From contig CACDER010000007.1 in assembly GCA_902551855.1 (NCBI GenBank), forward strand, positions 1-42,154: a DNA stretch of 42,154 nucleotides, given 5' to 3'. Of this stretch, positions 1 to 9,057 are shown one piece after another. Position numbers and translations under genes: made by a program. Every line of letters begins with the position of its first letter. The first letter of the stretch is position 1. Below the pieces are notes generated by a model. The model had not been told where the DNA came from, searched no databases, and saw only the letters and a list, made by a program, of their open reading frames with translations. Source of the DNA: an uncultured Cryomorphaceae bacterium (GTDB lineage Bacteria > Bacteroidota > Bacteroidia > Flavobacteriales > UBA7430).

Positions 1-120
1 TTAAATTTAAATGTAAATCTCATAATATTAACCAATGGAATTTCACATTATTACATAAATATTGACTATGATAAAAATAAATTTATATTTTTAGATAATA
101 TTCCTATTTTTAAATTATGA
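1..120 (+). CDS. C-terminal end of an HsdR N-terminal-domain-like protein (partial)
   Basis: The first 120 bases are an open frame that ends at TGA (118-120) and translates to a 39-residue tail; the rest of the gene lies to the left of the window. The tail contains ILTNGISHYY followed by a short strand and FLDNIPIF. This resembles the end of the small Bacteroidota proteins annotated as type I restriction enzyme HsdR N-terminal domain proteins (typical tail: VTNGL-HY, then a strand, then FL--IP). Those are stand-alone PD-(D/E)xK-type nuclease-fold proteins and not part of a restriction system. The catalytic part is outside the window, so the family call rests on this short tail only. The next gene starts 24 nt downstream on the same strand. 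Confidence 0.6.
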   Translation, partial: LNLNVNLIILTNGISHYYINIDYDKNKFIFLDNIPIFKL

Positions 121-144
121 ATAAATGCAAATAAATTAGAGTAT

Positions 145-936
145 ATGTTATACTTTTTAAAACATTTTAACAAAAAAAACAAAAATTGGGTAACTTTCAT
201 TCATGGTGCTGGAGGAAGCAGTTCAATCTGGTATAAACAGGTTAAAGAATTTTCAAAAACTTTTAATGTTCTTCTTGTTGACTTAAGAGGACATGGTAAA
301 TCAAAAAATCATGTATACCATAGACTTAAATCATATACATTTGAGAAAATTAGCGATGATATAATAGAAGTTCTTGATTATCTAAAAATAAAAAAAACTC
401 ATTTTGTTGGAATTTCGCTGGGGACTATTTTAATTAGAGAAATATCTGAAAGATATCCAAATAGAAGTTTAAGTATGATAATGGGTGGTGCAATCATGAA
501 ATTAAATATTAGAAGTCAAATTTTAATGAATATTGGATTTTTACTCAGATCAATAATTCCATACTTATTAGTCTACAAATTCTTTGCATTAATTATAATG
601 CCAAAAAAAACTCATAAAAAATCTAGAATACTATTTATTAATGAAGCAAAAAAATTATATCAAAAAGAGTATAAGAGATGGTTTAGCCTTATATCTGAGA
701 TTAACCCATTGTTGAGACTTTTCAGAATTAGAGATACTGGAATCCCTACTCTATACATCATGGGTTCTGAGGATTACATGTTCCTTCCTTCTATAAAAAA
801 ATTAGTTAAAAATCATAGTTCAGCTTTGTTGAAAATAATACCTAAGTGTGGTCACGTTGTTAATGTTGAAAAACCAAACATATTCAATAAAGTTTCAATA
901 AATTTTCTGACTAATTTAGAAAAAAAAATTACTTAA
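145..936 (+). CDS. alpha/beta hydrolase
   Basis: This 263-residue protein has the alpha/beta-hydrolase fold signature. The oxyanion HG lies at residues 20-21 (FIHGAGG), with the LRGHGKS loop at 48-53. The nucleophile elbow is GISLG with Ser91, the acid is probably Asp210 (MGSEDYMF), and His237 (CGHVVN) completes the triad. No signal peptide is visible, so it is probably cytoplasmic. A helical cap spans about residues 115-190 and carries a hydrophobic stretch at 128-152. The substrate cannot be inferred; hydrolases of this type include esterases, haloperoxidase-like enzymes and C-C hydrolases. It follows the upstream gene by 24 nt, and its last 8 bases overlap the convergent LysM gene. Confidence 0.85.
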   Translation: MLYFLKHFNKKNKNWVTFIHGAGGSSSIWYKQVKEFSKTFNVLLVDLRGHGKSKNHVYHRLKSYTFEKISDDIIEVLDYLKIKKTHFVGISLGTILIREISERYPNRSLSMIMGGAIMKLNIRSQILMNIGFLLRSIIPYLLVYKFFALIIMPKKTHKKSRILFINEAKKLYQKEYKRWFSLISEINPLLRLFRIRDTGIPTLYIMGSEDYMFLPSIKKLVKNHSSALLKIIPKCGHVVNVEKPNIFNKVSINFLTNLEKKIT

Positions 937-943
937 TTTTTTT
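922..943. terminator. A/T-only inverted repeat at convergent gene ends
   Basis: A perfect 9-bp inverted repeat (AAAAAAATT / AATTTTTTT, 4-nt loop ACTT) sits exactly where the hydrolase and the LysM gene end. It has A and T tracts on both sides, so it could act as a weak bidirectional terminator. The stem has no G-C pair, and A-rich lysine codons contribute to it, so this is tentative. Confidence 0.3.
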
Positions 944-2461
944 AATTTCAAAATCCTCATATTTAATAATCTGAACGAATTGATTCCTAGACCCATGTTC
1001 ATAATTCCTAATATAATTAAAATCAAAATTATTACTTGTCAAGTTCATAGGTTCGAGATAATTTAAATTAGATACACCGCCATTTTCAATTAAATTAGAT
1101 AAAAAATAGAAAGTTACATCAAACCCAGAATAAGCAAATCTAATTGAAGGAGATGACTCATAATTAGTAAAAAATTTTGATTCAAAATATTTGGTTAGTT
1201 TGTCGTTATATGAAATCATCCCAGTATTAGGTATATGAACATTTAAATTCATCAAATAATTAATATCTAAGTTTTCAAATAAATACCAATTTGAGAGTCC
1301 AAATACAGTTATTTTTGGGTCTCTAATTGCGTTAAGTTTAGTTAGTATATCAGTTACAAAGTCAATTTCTTTTGATGAAACTATAATAGTATTTTCACAA
1401 AGGGTATCTATTTCATGATGAATAGAATCAATTACGTTAGACTGAACAATGATTTCTTTGAAATATATGGAATCAAAATTAAAGGATGAAATAAACCAAT
1501 CTCTTAAATTAAAGTCATCATTTTTTCTTCTAATTAGTGTGATATTGTTGTTTTTATAATGTTTAAAAATATATTCAGATAAGAAAGTGAGCTGTCTTTT
1601 TTGAGATGTCAGAGTTTGAAAGGTATTTGGTAAATCTTTTAATAAATCAGATTTAGTTGAAAAAGGTGAAATTAATGGAATTTTTTTTCTATTCAGTACT
1701 CTAGCTGCAACTTTAAAATTTGAAGAGTAAAAAGGCCCAATAACTAAATCAAAATCAAGAAATTTTTTATCAGAGACTATTTCAAATGTTTTTTTAGTAC
1801 TATTTTCTGTGTCAAAAACATGTATATTAATGTTTTTGTGAATTTTTGAAAGTGAGTCTATAGCAATTTTAGCTCCAGCATAAAAATCCAAAGCATAAAT
1901 AGATTTTTGATAAATTTCTGGAAATTCTGTAAAATTAGATGATAATTTTAAGGAGTCATTTATTTGATAATACAGGGGAAGTAAAAAAGCTATATTATAA
2001 AAATCTTTCTTTTTAAAATTTTTACCATTTTTTTTAAAATTAAATTCATTATAATTATCTTTAATTTCCTCAGTTACAAAGCCTGGCACGTCTAGTTTTG
2101 GTATTTTTATATATTTTCCAGCTCTAAATCCATCATTAAGTTGTGGATTTAATTTTAATAAATCCTGTTGAGATACACCAAATTTATTTTTGATCGAATA
2201 AAAAGATTCTAATGGTCTGACCCTATGCATTGAATAAACAACAGTATCAATATTTTCATATTGTATAGGAATAACTAGATTCATACCTTGTCTTAAACCT
2301 GAATTACATTCAGGATTAATATCAATTAATTTTTTAATTGATATATTATATTTTTTTGATAAACTGTAAAGTGTTTCATTTTTACTTACTACATGTAATT
2401 TTTGAGCATTGGATGTAATACTAAAAATTAACAAAGTGAATAAAAATAAAAAAGATCGCAT
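929..2461 (-). CDS. secreted LysM protein with a periplasmic-binding-protein-like domain
   Basis: This 510-residue protein has a signal peptide (residues 1-20, ending SNAQ). Two LysM domains follow, at about 22-66 and 78-122, each with the YSLSKKYN/FYSIKNKF helix and an NP--N-GLR/GFR-G turn. From about residue 155 it has a domain resembling type 1 periplasmic binding proteins (IAFLLPLYY; LDFYAGAKIAID; DLVIGPFYSS; IPLISPFS). The architecture suggests a periplasmic peptidoglycan-bound protein. The C-terminal fold is the same general fold as the LpoA activator of penicillin-binding proteins, but a role in wall synthesis is inference. It is the last gene of a three-gene minus-strand unit, 35 nt after the beta-barrel gene. 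The ligand is unknown. Confidence 0.8.
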   Translation of the reverse strand: MRSFLFLFTLLIFSITSNAQKLHVVSKNETLYSLSKKYNISIKKLIDINPECNSGLRQGMNLVIPIQYENIDTVVYSMHRVRPLESFYSIKNKFGVSQQDLLKLNPQLNDGFRAGKYIKIPKLDVPGFVTEEIKDNYNEFNFKKNGKNFKKKDFYNIAFLLPLYYQINDSLKLSSNFTEFPEIYQKSIYALDFYAGAKIAIDSLSKIHKNINIHVFDTENSTKKTFEIVSDKKFLDFDLVIGPFYSSNFKVAARVLNRKKIPLISPFSTKSDLLKDLPNTFQTLTSQKRQLTFLSEYIFKHYKNNNITLIRRKNDDFNLRDWFISSFNFDSIYFKEIIVQSNVIDSIHHEIDTLCENTIIVSSKEIDFVTDILTKLNAIRDPKITVFGLSNWYLFENLDINYLMNLNVHIPNTGMISYNDKLTKYFESKFFTNYESSPSIRFAYSGFDVTFYFLSNLIENGGVSNLNYLEPMNLTSNNFDFNYIRNYEHGSRNQFVQIIKYEDFEIKKIK

Positions 2462-2496
2462 TTTAAGTTTTAGTTTTATGTAAACAAGTTTAATTA

Positions 2497-4068
2497 CTAA
2501 TTAAAAAAATAATCAATACCAAAATTTAAATTTCTTTTTAAAATTGGATTTTCCTGCCAAATTAATATATTTTTGTTTAATATGTTATTTAGTTCCAAAT
2601 AAAATATCAACTTTTGACTTTTATTAAAACTAACTCTTGAATTTATATTTAGAATTCCATCTAGTTGATCCCAATTATTTTTTGAATCAAAATAATCAAC
2701 TAATATATCTCTTTTTGACAGATAAGTTGAATTTGTACTTAAATAGAACTTATCAAAAATTTCATAGTTTATAAAAAATCCAAATTCATACTTTGGGACA
2801 TAAGATACTCTTTTCATTAATCTTATGTCTGAAATAAATAGTATTTGAAGTTTTTCATCAATATTATAGTCTAATTCACTTCTAATATTCAACCAATTAA
2901 GTTTGGTGTAATTAAAATCAGTATTAAAATTGGATGAACTATAATTGTGAACGAAAAAAAGATAATTATTGTGAAAATTAGCTTGTGTTGAGATGTTATA
3001 TGATAAATTTTTGATAAAAACTCCTTGCAAACCAAATCTAAAATTATAAACATTATTTAATCTCAAATTAGTTAGTGAATTTAATTTCTCATAATTATAT
3101 GGATTAATAATAAATATATCTGAGAAATTATATAATTGCCTTTCACCCTTTAAATTTAAATAAGCATATAAATTGTTTTCTAGAACTTCATAGGTAAGGT
3201 TCAAAAATGGGAATACTTTTAAAGAATTTAAATAATTAAGACTGATACCATAAGTGATTTTAGTATTTGAACTTACAATTTTAGATTTAAAATTAGATGT
3301 TAGATTAGTGAAATCTCTGTCATTACTTCTCTGAAAAGATATATTAGAATCAAAAAAAATATTTTGATTATAAATTTTAAAATTAATTTTAGAGATTAAA
3401 AAGTTAAAATTATATTCTTTAACGTTATTGTAATGATTGAAATAATATGAATTAAATTTCAAACTCAAGGGTTTATTTTTTATAGATTTATATATGTTTA
3501 TCCCCGAATTAAAAGTTATTTTTTTGTTATCAATAATTTTATTTTCATCATTGAATCTATATATGTCTTTGATAAATAAATTTGAATAAAAATCATTTTC
3601 TATATTTTTTTTCAAATAAGTTGTTCCAATTAAAAAATTACTGAACTTATTCGATTTATCATTCATAATTAATGCATTTTTAAAATCAATTATATAATCA
3701 AAATAGGAGTTTGATTTGCTATTATTTTGATAATTAAGAGAAAAATTTGAATTTACAAAATTACCAATTCTAATAGATGCAACATTTTCAAGATTTTCAA
3801 ATTTATCAACATTTAAATTATTATCAAATGTATTTTCTTCAAAAAAAACATCCTGATTAACGTAAAAATTTTTTGTTATTATATCATAAATAAAATTTGT
3901 ATCAATTTTAGTTGAATCAATAAAAAGAGGTTGAAAATTAATTTTATTAGCATATGAAATAATTGGATTGAAATTTTTAATAATATCAATTTCATAATTT
4001 TTAAAATCTTGACTACATAAGAAAATTGAATGGAATAACATTAGTACTAAAGTTATATTTTTCCTCAT
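2497..4068 (-). CDS. outer-membrane beta-barrel protein (TonB-receptor-like, no plug)
   Basis: I start this gene at the ATG at 4068, giving 523 residues. That Met begins a clean signal peptide (MRKNITLVLML, ending FLCSQ), whereas an in-frame upstream Met at 4104 would lie inside the TPR gene and put 12 charged residues in front of it. The mature protein is rich in alternating polar/aromatic strands with many Asn/Tyr/Phe and ends in an aromatic strand (FGIDYFFN), as expected of an outer-membrane barrel. There is no plug or carboxypeptidase-regulatory domain. Its N-terminus resembles the roughly 500-600-residue proteins annotated as TonB-dependent receptors that sit beside long TPR proteins in flavobacteria. 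It starts 10 nt after the TPR gene stop, which suggests co-translation. The cargo is unknown. Confidence 0.65.
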   Translation of the reverse strand: MRKNITLVLMLFHSIFLCSQDFKNYEIDIIKNFNPIISYANKINFQPLFIDSTKIDTNFIYDIITKNFYVNQDVFFEENTFDNNLNVDKFENLENVASIRIGNFVNSNFSLNYQNNSKSNSYFDYIIDFKNALIMNDKSNKFSNFLIGTTYLKKNIENDFYSNLFIKDIYRFNDENKIIDNKKITFNSGINIYKSIKNKPLSLKFNSYYFNHYNNVKEYNFNFLISKINFKIYNQNIFFDSNISFQRSNDRDFTNLTSNFKSKIVSSNTKITYGISLNYLNSLKVFPFLNLTYEVLENNLYAYLNLKGERQLYNFSDIFIINPYNYEKLNSLTNLRLNNVYNFRFGLQGVFIKNLSYNISTQANFHNNYLFFVHNYSSSNFNTDFNYTKLNWLNIRSELDYNIDEKLQILFISDIRLMKRVSYVPKYEFGFFINYEIFDKFYLSTNSTYLSKRDILVDYFDSKNNWDQLDGILNINSRVSFNKSQKLIFYLELNNILNKNILIWQENPILKRNLNFGIDYFFN

Positions 4069-4078
4069 TGACTTAAAA

Positions 4079-7072
4079 TTATAAAGAGTCATTTTGAATT
4101 TCATTTAAATTAATATTAAAATTATTTTGATCAATAATTAATTTAACTTCATTAATTATTTCTAATTCGTTTGAAGTTTCTAAAATTTGATTTAAAATAT
4201 ATTCTGATTGAAACAAATCTTTTTCAGATAAATAATTTTTAGATAAAACAATAAGTGACTTAGAAAGCCAATATTTGTAATTTGGGAGTAACCTTGATTG
4301 ATCAAAAATAATTTCTTTAGACTTTGAAATATTTTTTTCTAGGTAATTAAATAGTGACAAATGATACATTGCTTCAGCTTTCATTTCTCCCTGAGATTTT
4401 TGATTTAGTAATTCATATATTTTTTTGGATGATTTAAAATCATTAATTAAATAATAGGCTCTAGCAATTTTTAAATTCAATTGTTGATTTAATTGTTCAT
4501 CAATTTTACCTGAGTTTATTAATTCTTTTGACTCTTGTATAACTTTTTCAAGATTATTAAGTAATTCGTAACAATTAATTAAACCTTTCTTAGCCTCAAT
4601 TTGCTCGTTAACTGATGATGAAAGTGAATCCATAACTAAGAAATTTTTAATAGACTTTTGATATTCCTTTTTATTAAAAAACTCGATAGCTAATTGATGA
4701 TGAGAATATAGCAAATAAGAATTATTCTTAGATTTACTCAATATTTCTAAAGATTTAATTGCTCTATCAATACTATCAATAATTTTGGAAGATTTTGCTA
4801 AATAATAATGCGCTGATAAAGAAAAAAGACCTCCAGGAAAATTAGTAATATATTGGTTAAGTTTTTTGAAGGCAATATCATAATTACCTTTTAAATATTG
4901 TAATTCAGCAGATTCAAAAGATAATGAATCAATAGAATTATTTGATATGTCGTAGAAATCTAATTTTTCTACCCATTTAAAAAAATTATTAATTTCACCA
5001 ATTTCTACATAAGCTCTTTTTGCATTATTAACTGCTTCTGTTGCAATTCTTTTTGAAGGAAATTCATTTACTATCTCTTGAAATAACTCTATTGACTTAT
5101 TATTATTATTATTATTATAAAAAACTAGAGCTAATTTCATTTTAGCTTCGTAAAATATGGTACTACCAGAAAAATTACTAATAATCTTTTTAAAATATTT
5201 TATAGAATTTAAATTATCTTTAAGATGAAAATATGATTCACCAATTTTAAATAAAACTTTATCTAAATATTTTGAATCACTAAATTTTATTTCAAAATCT
5301 TTAAAATTACTTATCACTGAATTATAATCTTCAACTAAATACTGGCATAGTCCAACTTGATATAAACAATAGTCTGAATTAATTAAATTTAAATTATATG
5401 ATTGCATATAATTTTCAATGGATGCATCATAATTTTTTAATAGAAAATTAATATCACCGATTCTAGTATATGAGTCACTAATTAAACTCTTATCTTTTGA
5501 AATAGAAACGTATAATTTGAAATATTTTATTGATTCTTTATAATCCTTAAGTTTCAATTTTGAATAACCCATATTATAGATTGATAATTTATATTCATCT
5601 GAAAAAAAGTTTAAAGTATTATTTCTGTAAGTTTCAAAATTTTTGAATGCTTCTTCATAATCACCGATTCTATAAAATGCTTCAGCTTTCCAATACGTTG
5701 AAAAGGAATAAAAATTGTTATCAATATCGTACTCTAGAGAAATATTAAAATATTTAATCGATTCATTATATTTTTGATCATTAAAAAGTTGAACTCCTCT
5801 AAAATATGCAATTCTCTGATATTTAATTTTATTTTTTAAATCATTATTGTTGTGCAAATCAATAATCTTAAGAGCATTTTCATAATCTTTGTTATCCAAA
5901 GAAATATCAATCAAAAGATCATATGCTTCATCCATATACTCTGAATTTGGATAACTAATAATAAAGTCCTCAAGAATTTTAGATGAATTCTCAAAGTGAT
6001 TTCCAATTTCATAAGAAATTTTTGCATAGTTAAAATATGAAAGTTCTTTTATTGTACTATCATAGTTAAAACTTGAGGCGGATTCAAATGCATTTTTAGC
6101 TGATTCTTTATCTCCCAACTTGAGATAACAATTAGCTAAATAATAATTAGTGTTCTGATCAAGGCTATCATTAGTATTTACAACTTTATTGAATAAAACT
6201 AATGCATTTTCATATTTAGATAACTCATAATAATTTCTTCCTAATAAATAGTTACCAATAGGATCTAATTTCCCTTTATTTTTGATATAATTGTCAAAAT
6301 AATCTATGGATTTGTTATATTTCTTAAGATAATGATAAGCTTCACCCATTAATTTATTTATTTCAATATTTTGATTTTTACTAATATATTTTGCTTCAAT
6401 AAAAATCATTTTTTCATATTCTTTTTGATAACAAAGTATATCCAAAATTGGAAAAATTAAACTATTAATATTCCATTCTGCATCAATTAACTGTAACAAA
6501 TATTTTTTAGCTGATGAAAGATTTCCAATTTTATATGATAATATTGCAAACATATATTTTGAAAAATTTTGATAATCAGAATCAATATCTAATAATTCAT
6601 AAAATAATTTTAGTGACTCATCGTATTTACCTATTTTATATTTTGAAAATGCATTATTAAATTTCAAACTGTATATATTTTCAATGGTTAATTTATCCAA
6701 CAAAATATCATCATAAATTTCTGAGGACTCTGAATATTTTTTTTCATAAAAAAAAATATCCCCAAGATTTATTTTTGCATTATCTAATAATGGGAAGTTT
6801 GAATTTTCTTCGATAAAATTTATTAATCGTAATTTATTATCAAATTCATTTTGTTTAATATTTGAGAGTATATTATAATATTCAGTGTATGAATAATATA
6901 GGCTGTTATTATTTTTTAAATTATTTTTTAGATTTTTAAAGCCTAACTCAGACTTAAAAAAGGATTTTTTTTGAAATTCAAATATAGCATCATCAAACTT
7001 AAAAATATTATCATTTAAATTTTGAGAAAAAGATATTTTTGAAATTAAAATTATTATAAATAAAATTCTCAT
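4079..7072 (-). CDS. secreted long tetratricopeptide repeat protein
   Basis: This 997-residue protein has a signal peptide (MRILFIIILI, ending SFSQ) followed by tetratricopeptide or TPR-like helical repeats along nearly its whole length. Recurring YxxAxxxF and YxLGxxYYxLxxYxxAxxxF patterns are visible, for example around residues 240-330, 430-560 and 600-680. No enzymatic domain is seen. It is first in an operon with the outer-membrane barrel and the LysM protein, so a periplasmic scaffold working with the barrel is plausible; that role is inferred from context. A run of six Asn is encoded by a trinucleotide repeat at 5097-5117. It is divergent from the TSUP permease across 126 bp. Confidence 0.8.
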   Translation of the reverse strand: MRILFIIILISKISFSQNLNDNIFKFDDAIFEFQKKSFFKSELGFKNLKNNLKNNNSLYYSYTEYYNILSNIKQNEFDNKLRLINFIEENSNFPLLDNAKINLGDIFFYEKKYSESSEIYDDILLDKLTIENIYSLKFNNAFSKYKIGKYDESLKLFYELLDIDSDYQNFSKYMFAILSYKIGNLSSAKKYLLQLIDAEWNINSLIFPILDILCYQKEYEKMIFIEAKYISKNQNIEINKLMGEAYHYLKKYNKSIDYFDNYIKNKGKLDPIGNYLLGRNYYELSKYENALVLFNKVVNTNDSLDQNTNYYLANCYLKLGDKESAKNAFESASSFNYDSTIKELSYFNYAKISYEIGNHFENSSKILEDFIISYPNSEYMDEAYDLLIDISLDNKDYENALKIIDLHNNNDLKNKIKYQRIAYFRGVQLFNDQKYNESIKYFNISLEYDIDNNFYSFSTYWKAEAFYRIGDYEEAFKNFETYRNNTLNFFSDEYKLSIYNMGYSKLKLKDYKESIKYFKLYVSISKDKSLISDSYTRIGDINFLLKNYDASIENYMQSYNLNLINSDYCLYQVGLCQYLVEDYNSVISNFKDFEIKFSDSKYLDKVLFKIGESYFHLKDNLNSIKYFKKIISNFSGSTIFYEAKMKLALVFYNNNNNNKSIELFQEIVNEFPSKRIATEAVNNAKRAYVEIGEINNFFKWVEKLDFYDISNNSIDSLSFESAELQYLKGNYDIAFKKLNQYITNFPGGLFSLSAHYYLAKSSKIIDSIDRAIKSLEILSKSKNNSYLLYSHHQLAIEFFNKKEYQKSIKNFLVMDSLSSSVNEQIEAKKGLINCYELLNNLEKVIQESKELINSGKIDEQLNQQLNLKIARAYYLINDFKSSKKIYELLNQKSQGEMKAEAMYHLSLFNYLEKNISKSKEIIFDQSRLLPNYKYWLSKSLIVLSKNYLSEKDLFQSEYILNQILETSNELEIINEVKLIIDQNNFNINLNEIQNDSL
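5097..5117. repeat. (TTA)7 trinucleotide microsatellite inside the TPR gene
   Basis: Seven perfect TTA units encode, on the minus strand, a run of six Asn between two TPR helices. Unit gain or loss would keep the frame and only lengthen a loop. Confidence 0.85.
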
Positions 7073-7198
7073 AAAATAATTTTACTAAAAATAAAAAAAC
7101 TTATAACTTAAATTTTTAATGACAAATTAACTTATTAACCATATATAGTTAATTTAAATCTTCTAATTTTTAAGGAACGTTAAACATTTAGATTAAAT
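7073..7198. other. divergent intergenic region, no clear motif
   Basis: These 126 bp separate the TPR gene (-) from the TSUP gene (+) and should hold both promoters. I see no exact TAnnTTTG box on either strand, only AT-rich sequence and an AAGGA at 7172-7176 that is too far from the start codon to act as a ribosome binding site. Confidence 0.5.
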
Positions 7199-7969
7199 AT
7201 GAATTTTAATTATTATGAATATATTATTTTAGTTATATCAGGAATATTTGCTGGTTATATTAATATTTTAGCTGGTAATGGATCTATATTTACTCTTAGT
7301 TCACAGATTTTACTCGGAATTCCTATAAATATAGCTAATGGTACTAATAGAGTTGGAACAGTAATTCAATGCCTTGTGGGTATTTATCACATGAAAAAAC
7401 ATAATAAATTTAAAAATTTACTTAAACAAAGTTTATTTTACGTTATTCCCACTTTGATTGGAGGAATTATTGGAGCAAAAATTGCTACAGAAATTGATAC
7501 AAATTATTTTGAAAAAATAGTATGTTTTATTATGATAATTTTACTTATTATTATCTTAACTAAACCTAAAATTTGGTTAAGAGTAGAATCATTAGAAAGA
7601 AAAAAAAATATCCTTTTGAATCTTTTTATTTTTTTTATTATTGGTATTCATGCGGGATTTATTCAAATTGGTATGGGAATATTATTAATATCGAACCTAG
7701 TTATAGTGAATAAATACAATTTAACTGAAAGTAATATCATAAAAATTTTAATTACAACTTTTTTATTAATTCCAATAACTGTATACTATGCAATAAATAA
7801 ACAAATATTTTATTTTCCAGCACTATTTTTATCTTTTGGTCAAGGAATTGGATCTTGGTTGGCTTCAAAATATGCATTCGGAAATTCTAAAAAACAAAAT
7901 ATTTGGATAAGACGAATATTAATAATAATGATTTTATTAACTATTTTACAAATATTTAAATTTATGTAA
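7199..7969 (+). CDS. TSUP-family membrane permease (TauE/SafE-like)
   Basis: This 256-residue integral membrane protein has about eight hydrophobic segments. The family motif appears in its first half: SGIFAGYINILAGNGSIFTL, then NGTNRVGTVIQ. The second half-repeat is weaker, at HAGFIQIGMGILLISNL. This is the TSUP (sulfite exporter TauE/SafE, DUF81) pattern of two inverted halves. Family members move small anions such as sulfite or sulfoacetate across the inner membrane; the substrate here cannot be told. Its stop codon is immediately followed by the ATG of the methyltransferase gene, so the two are almost certainly co-transcribed. Confidence 0.85.
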   Translation: MNFNYYEYIILVISGIFAGYINILAGNGSIFTLSSQILLGIPINIANGTNRVGTVIQCLVGIYHMKKHNKFKNLLKQSLFYVIPTLIGGIIGAKIATEIDTNYFEKIVCFIMIILLIIILTKPKIWLRVESLERKKNILLNLFIFFIIGIHAGFIQIGMGILLISNLVIVNKYNLTESNIIKILITTFLLIPITVYYAINKQIFYFPALFLSFGQGIGSWLASKYAFGNSKKQNIWIRRILIIMILLTILQIFKFM

Positions 7970-8716
7970 ATGGAAAAATTTTGGTACGAAAATTGGTTTG
8001 ACTCGGAGTATTATGAAATCTTGTATAAAAAAAGAAATTACTCAGAAGCAAAAATATTTATAACTAATATTTTCAACCATCTTAATATTAAGTTGAACTC
8101 TAAAATTTTAGATATCGGTTGTGGAAAAGGAAGACATTGTTTTATTTTATCTAAAAAAGGATTAAAAGTTGATGGAATTGACCTATCATCAAGAAATATT
8201 AATTATGCAAAAAAAAAAGAAAATAAAAATTGTAGTTTTTATGTACATAATATGATTAATTCATTTAAAAAAATGGAATATGACTATGTATTCAATATTT
8301 TCACAAGTTTTGGATATTTTAAAACATTTCAAGATAACGAGAAAGTATTCAAATCATGTGTAAAAAACTTAAAAGATGATGGAATATTTATATTAGATTT
8401 TCTTAATTCTGAATATATAGTCAAAAATTTAATTAAATCTGAAACAAAAAAAGTAAGCAAAATTGAGTTTAATATTAAAAGAGAAATAACAAAAGATCAA
8501 ATTATTAAATATATAAACATTAGAGATTGTGATAAAGTTTTTAACTTCAAAGAAGAAGTTTTTAAATTATATCTTAAAGACTTTAAAGAAATGGCAACAC
8601 GACAGGGACTCAAAATACATAATATATTTGGAGATTATAAATTAAATAAATTTAAACCTGAAGAATCGAAAAGGCTTATTTTGATAATGAAGAAACTGAA
8701 TCAATCAATCTTATAA
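7970..8716 (+). CDS. class I SAM-dependent methyltransferase
   Basis: This 248-residue protein has the SAM-binding motif I ILDIGCGKGRH (residues 46-56). Motif II follows at VDGIDLS, then a YDYVFNIFTSFGYF segment that is usual in the Methyltransf_11/25-type small-molecule enzymes. The C-terminal half is lysine-rich and carries no recognisable target domain, so the substrate is unknown. The start ATG directly follows the TAA of the TSUP gene with no intervening base. Its last 16 bases overlap the convergent lipoprotein gene. Confidence 0.8.
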   Translation: MEKFWYENWFDSEYYEILYKKRNYSEAKIFITNIFNHLNIKLNSKILDIGCGKGRHCFILSKKGLKVDGIDLSSRNINYAKKKENKNCSFYVHNMINSFKKMEYDYVFNIFTSFGYFKTFQDNEKVFKSCVKNLKDDGIFILDFLNSEYIVKNLIKSETKKVSKIEFNIKREITKDQIIKYINIRDCDKVFNFKEEVFKLYLKDFKEMATRQGLKIHNIFGDYKLNKFKPEESKRLILIMKKLNQSIL

Positions 8717-9054
8717 TATTTTAGAAGATATCTTTTATCTTTAACGGATAAATTTGATTTTAATATTTGAAGTTTTAAAATATTAGACTTACTTTCATTA
8801 TCAAAATTATATTTATCCATAAATTCGTCAATTTTTAAAATAATTTTTTCATTGTTATCTTCTACTATCAAAGCTTTTTTAATTAAATTTTCCAAAAGTA
8901 ATAATTCCTTACCAGCTTTAATTTTTTTAAATTGATCATTTTTTTTGGAAAAATTTAAAGAATCTTCGATGTCAATTTTGATTTTGCTTCTGCTATTTTT
9001 CTGGCAAGATAGAAGAAAATTAAAACAAAAAAATGTTAAAAATACTATTCTCAC
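8701..9054 (-). CDS. small lipoprotein downstream of dnaK, GTG start
   Basis: This 117-residue protein has a lipoprotein signal (FNFLLSC, lipid-modified Cys17), so it should be membrane-anchored. The mature part is charged and predicted helical (KELLLLENLIKKAL; IDEFMDKYNF) with no family I recognise. The only possible start is GTG at 9052-9054; no in-frame ATG precedes the signal peptide. That GTG lies 3 nt after the dnaK stop TAG and in the same frame as dnaK. It is therefore likely expressed by re-initiation after dnaK, since there is no room for its own promoter. The tail overlaps the convergent methyltransferase gene by 16 bp. I am confident it is a gene; its function is unknown. Confidence 0.65.
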   Translation of the reverse strand: MRIVFLTFFCFNFLLSCQKNSRSKIKIDIEDSLNFSKKNDQFKKIKAGKELLLLENLIKKALIVEDNNEKIILKIDEFMDKYNFDNESKSNILKLQILKSNLSVKDKRYLLKYYKID

Positions 9055-9057
9055 AAA

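Noticed and set aside
1-936. Restriction-modification or defence locus suggested by the HsdR-like tail
   Set aside because: No methylase, specificity subunit or helicase nearby; the neighbour is a plain hydrolase.
4069-4104. Upstream Met for the beta-barrel gene at 4104
   Set aside because: It would add 12 charged residues before a clean signal peptide and overlap the TPR gene; the ATG at 4068 fits better.
8725-8734. Palindrome AAGATATCTT near the lipoprotein 3' end
   Set aside because: It has no loop and lies in coding sequence; expected by chance.
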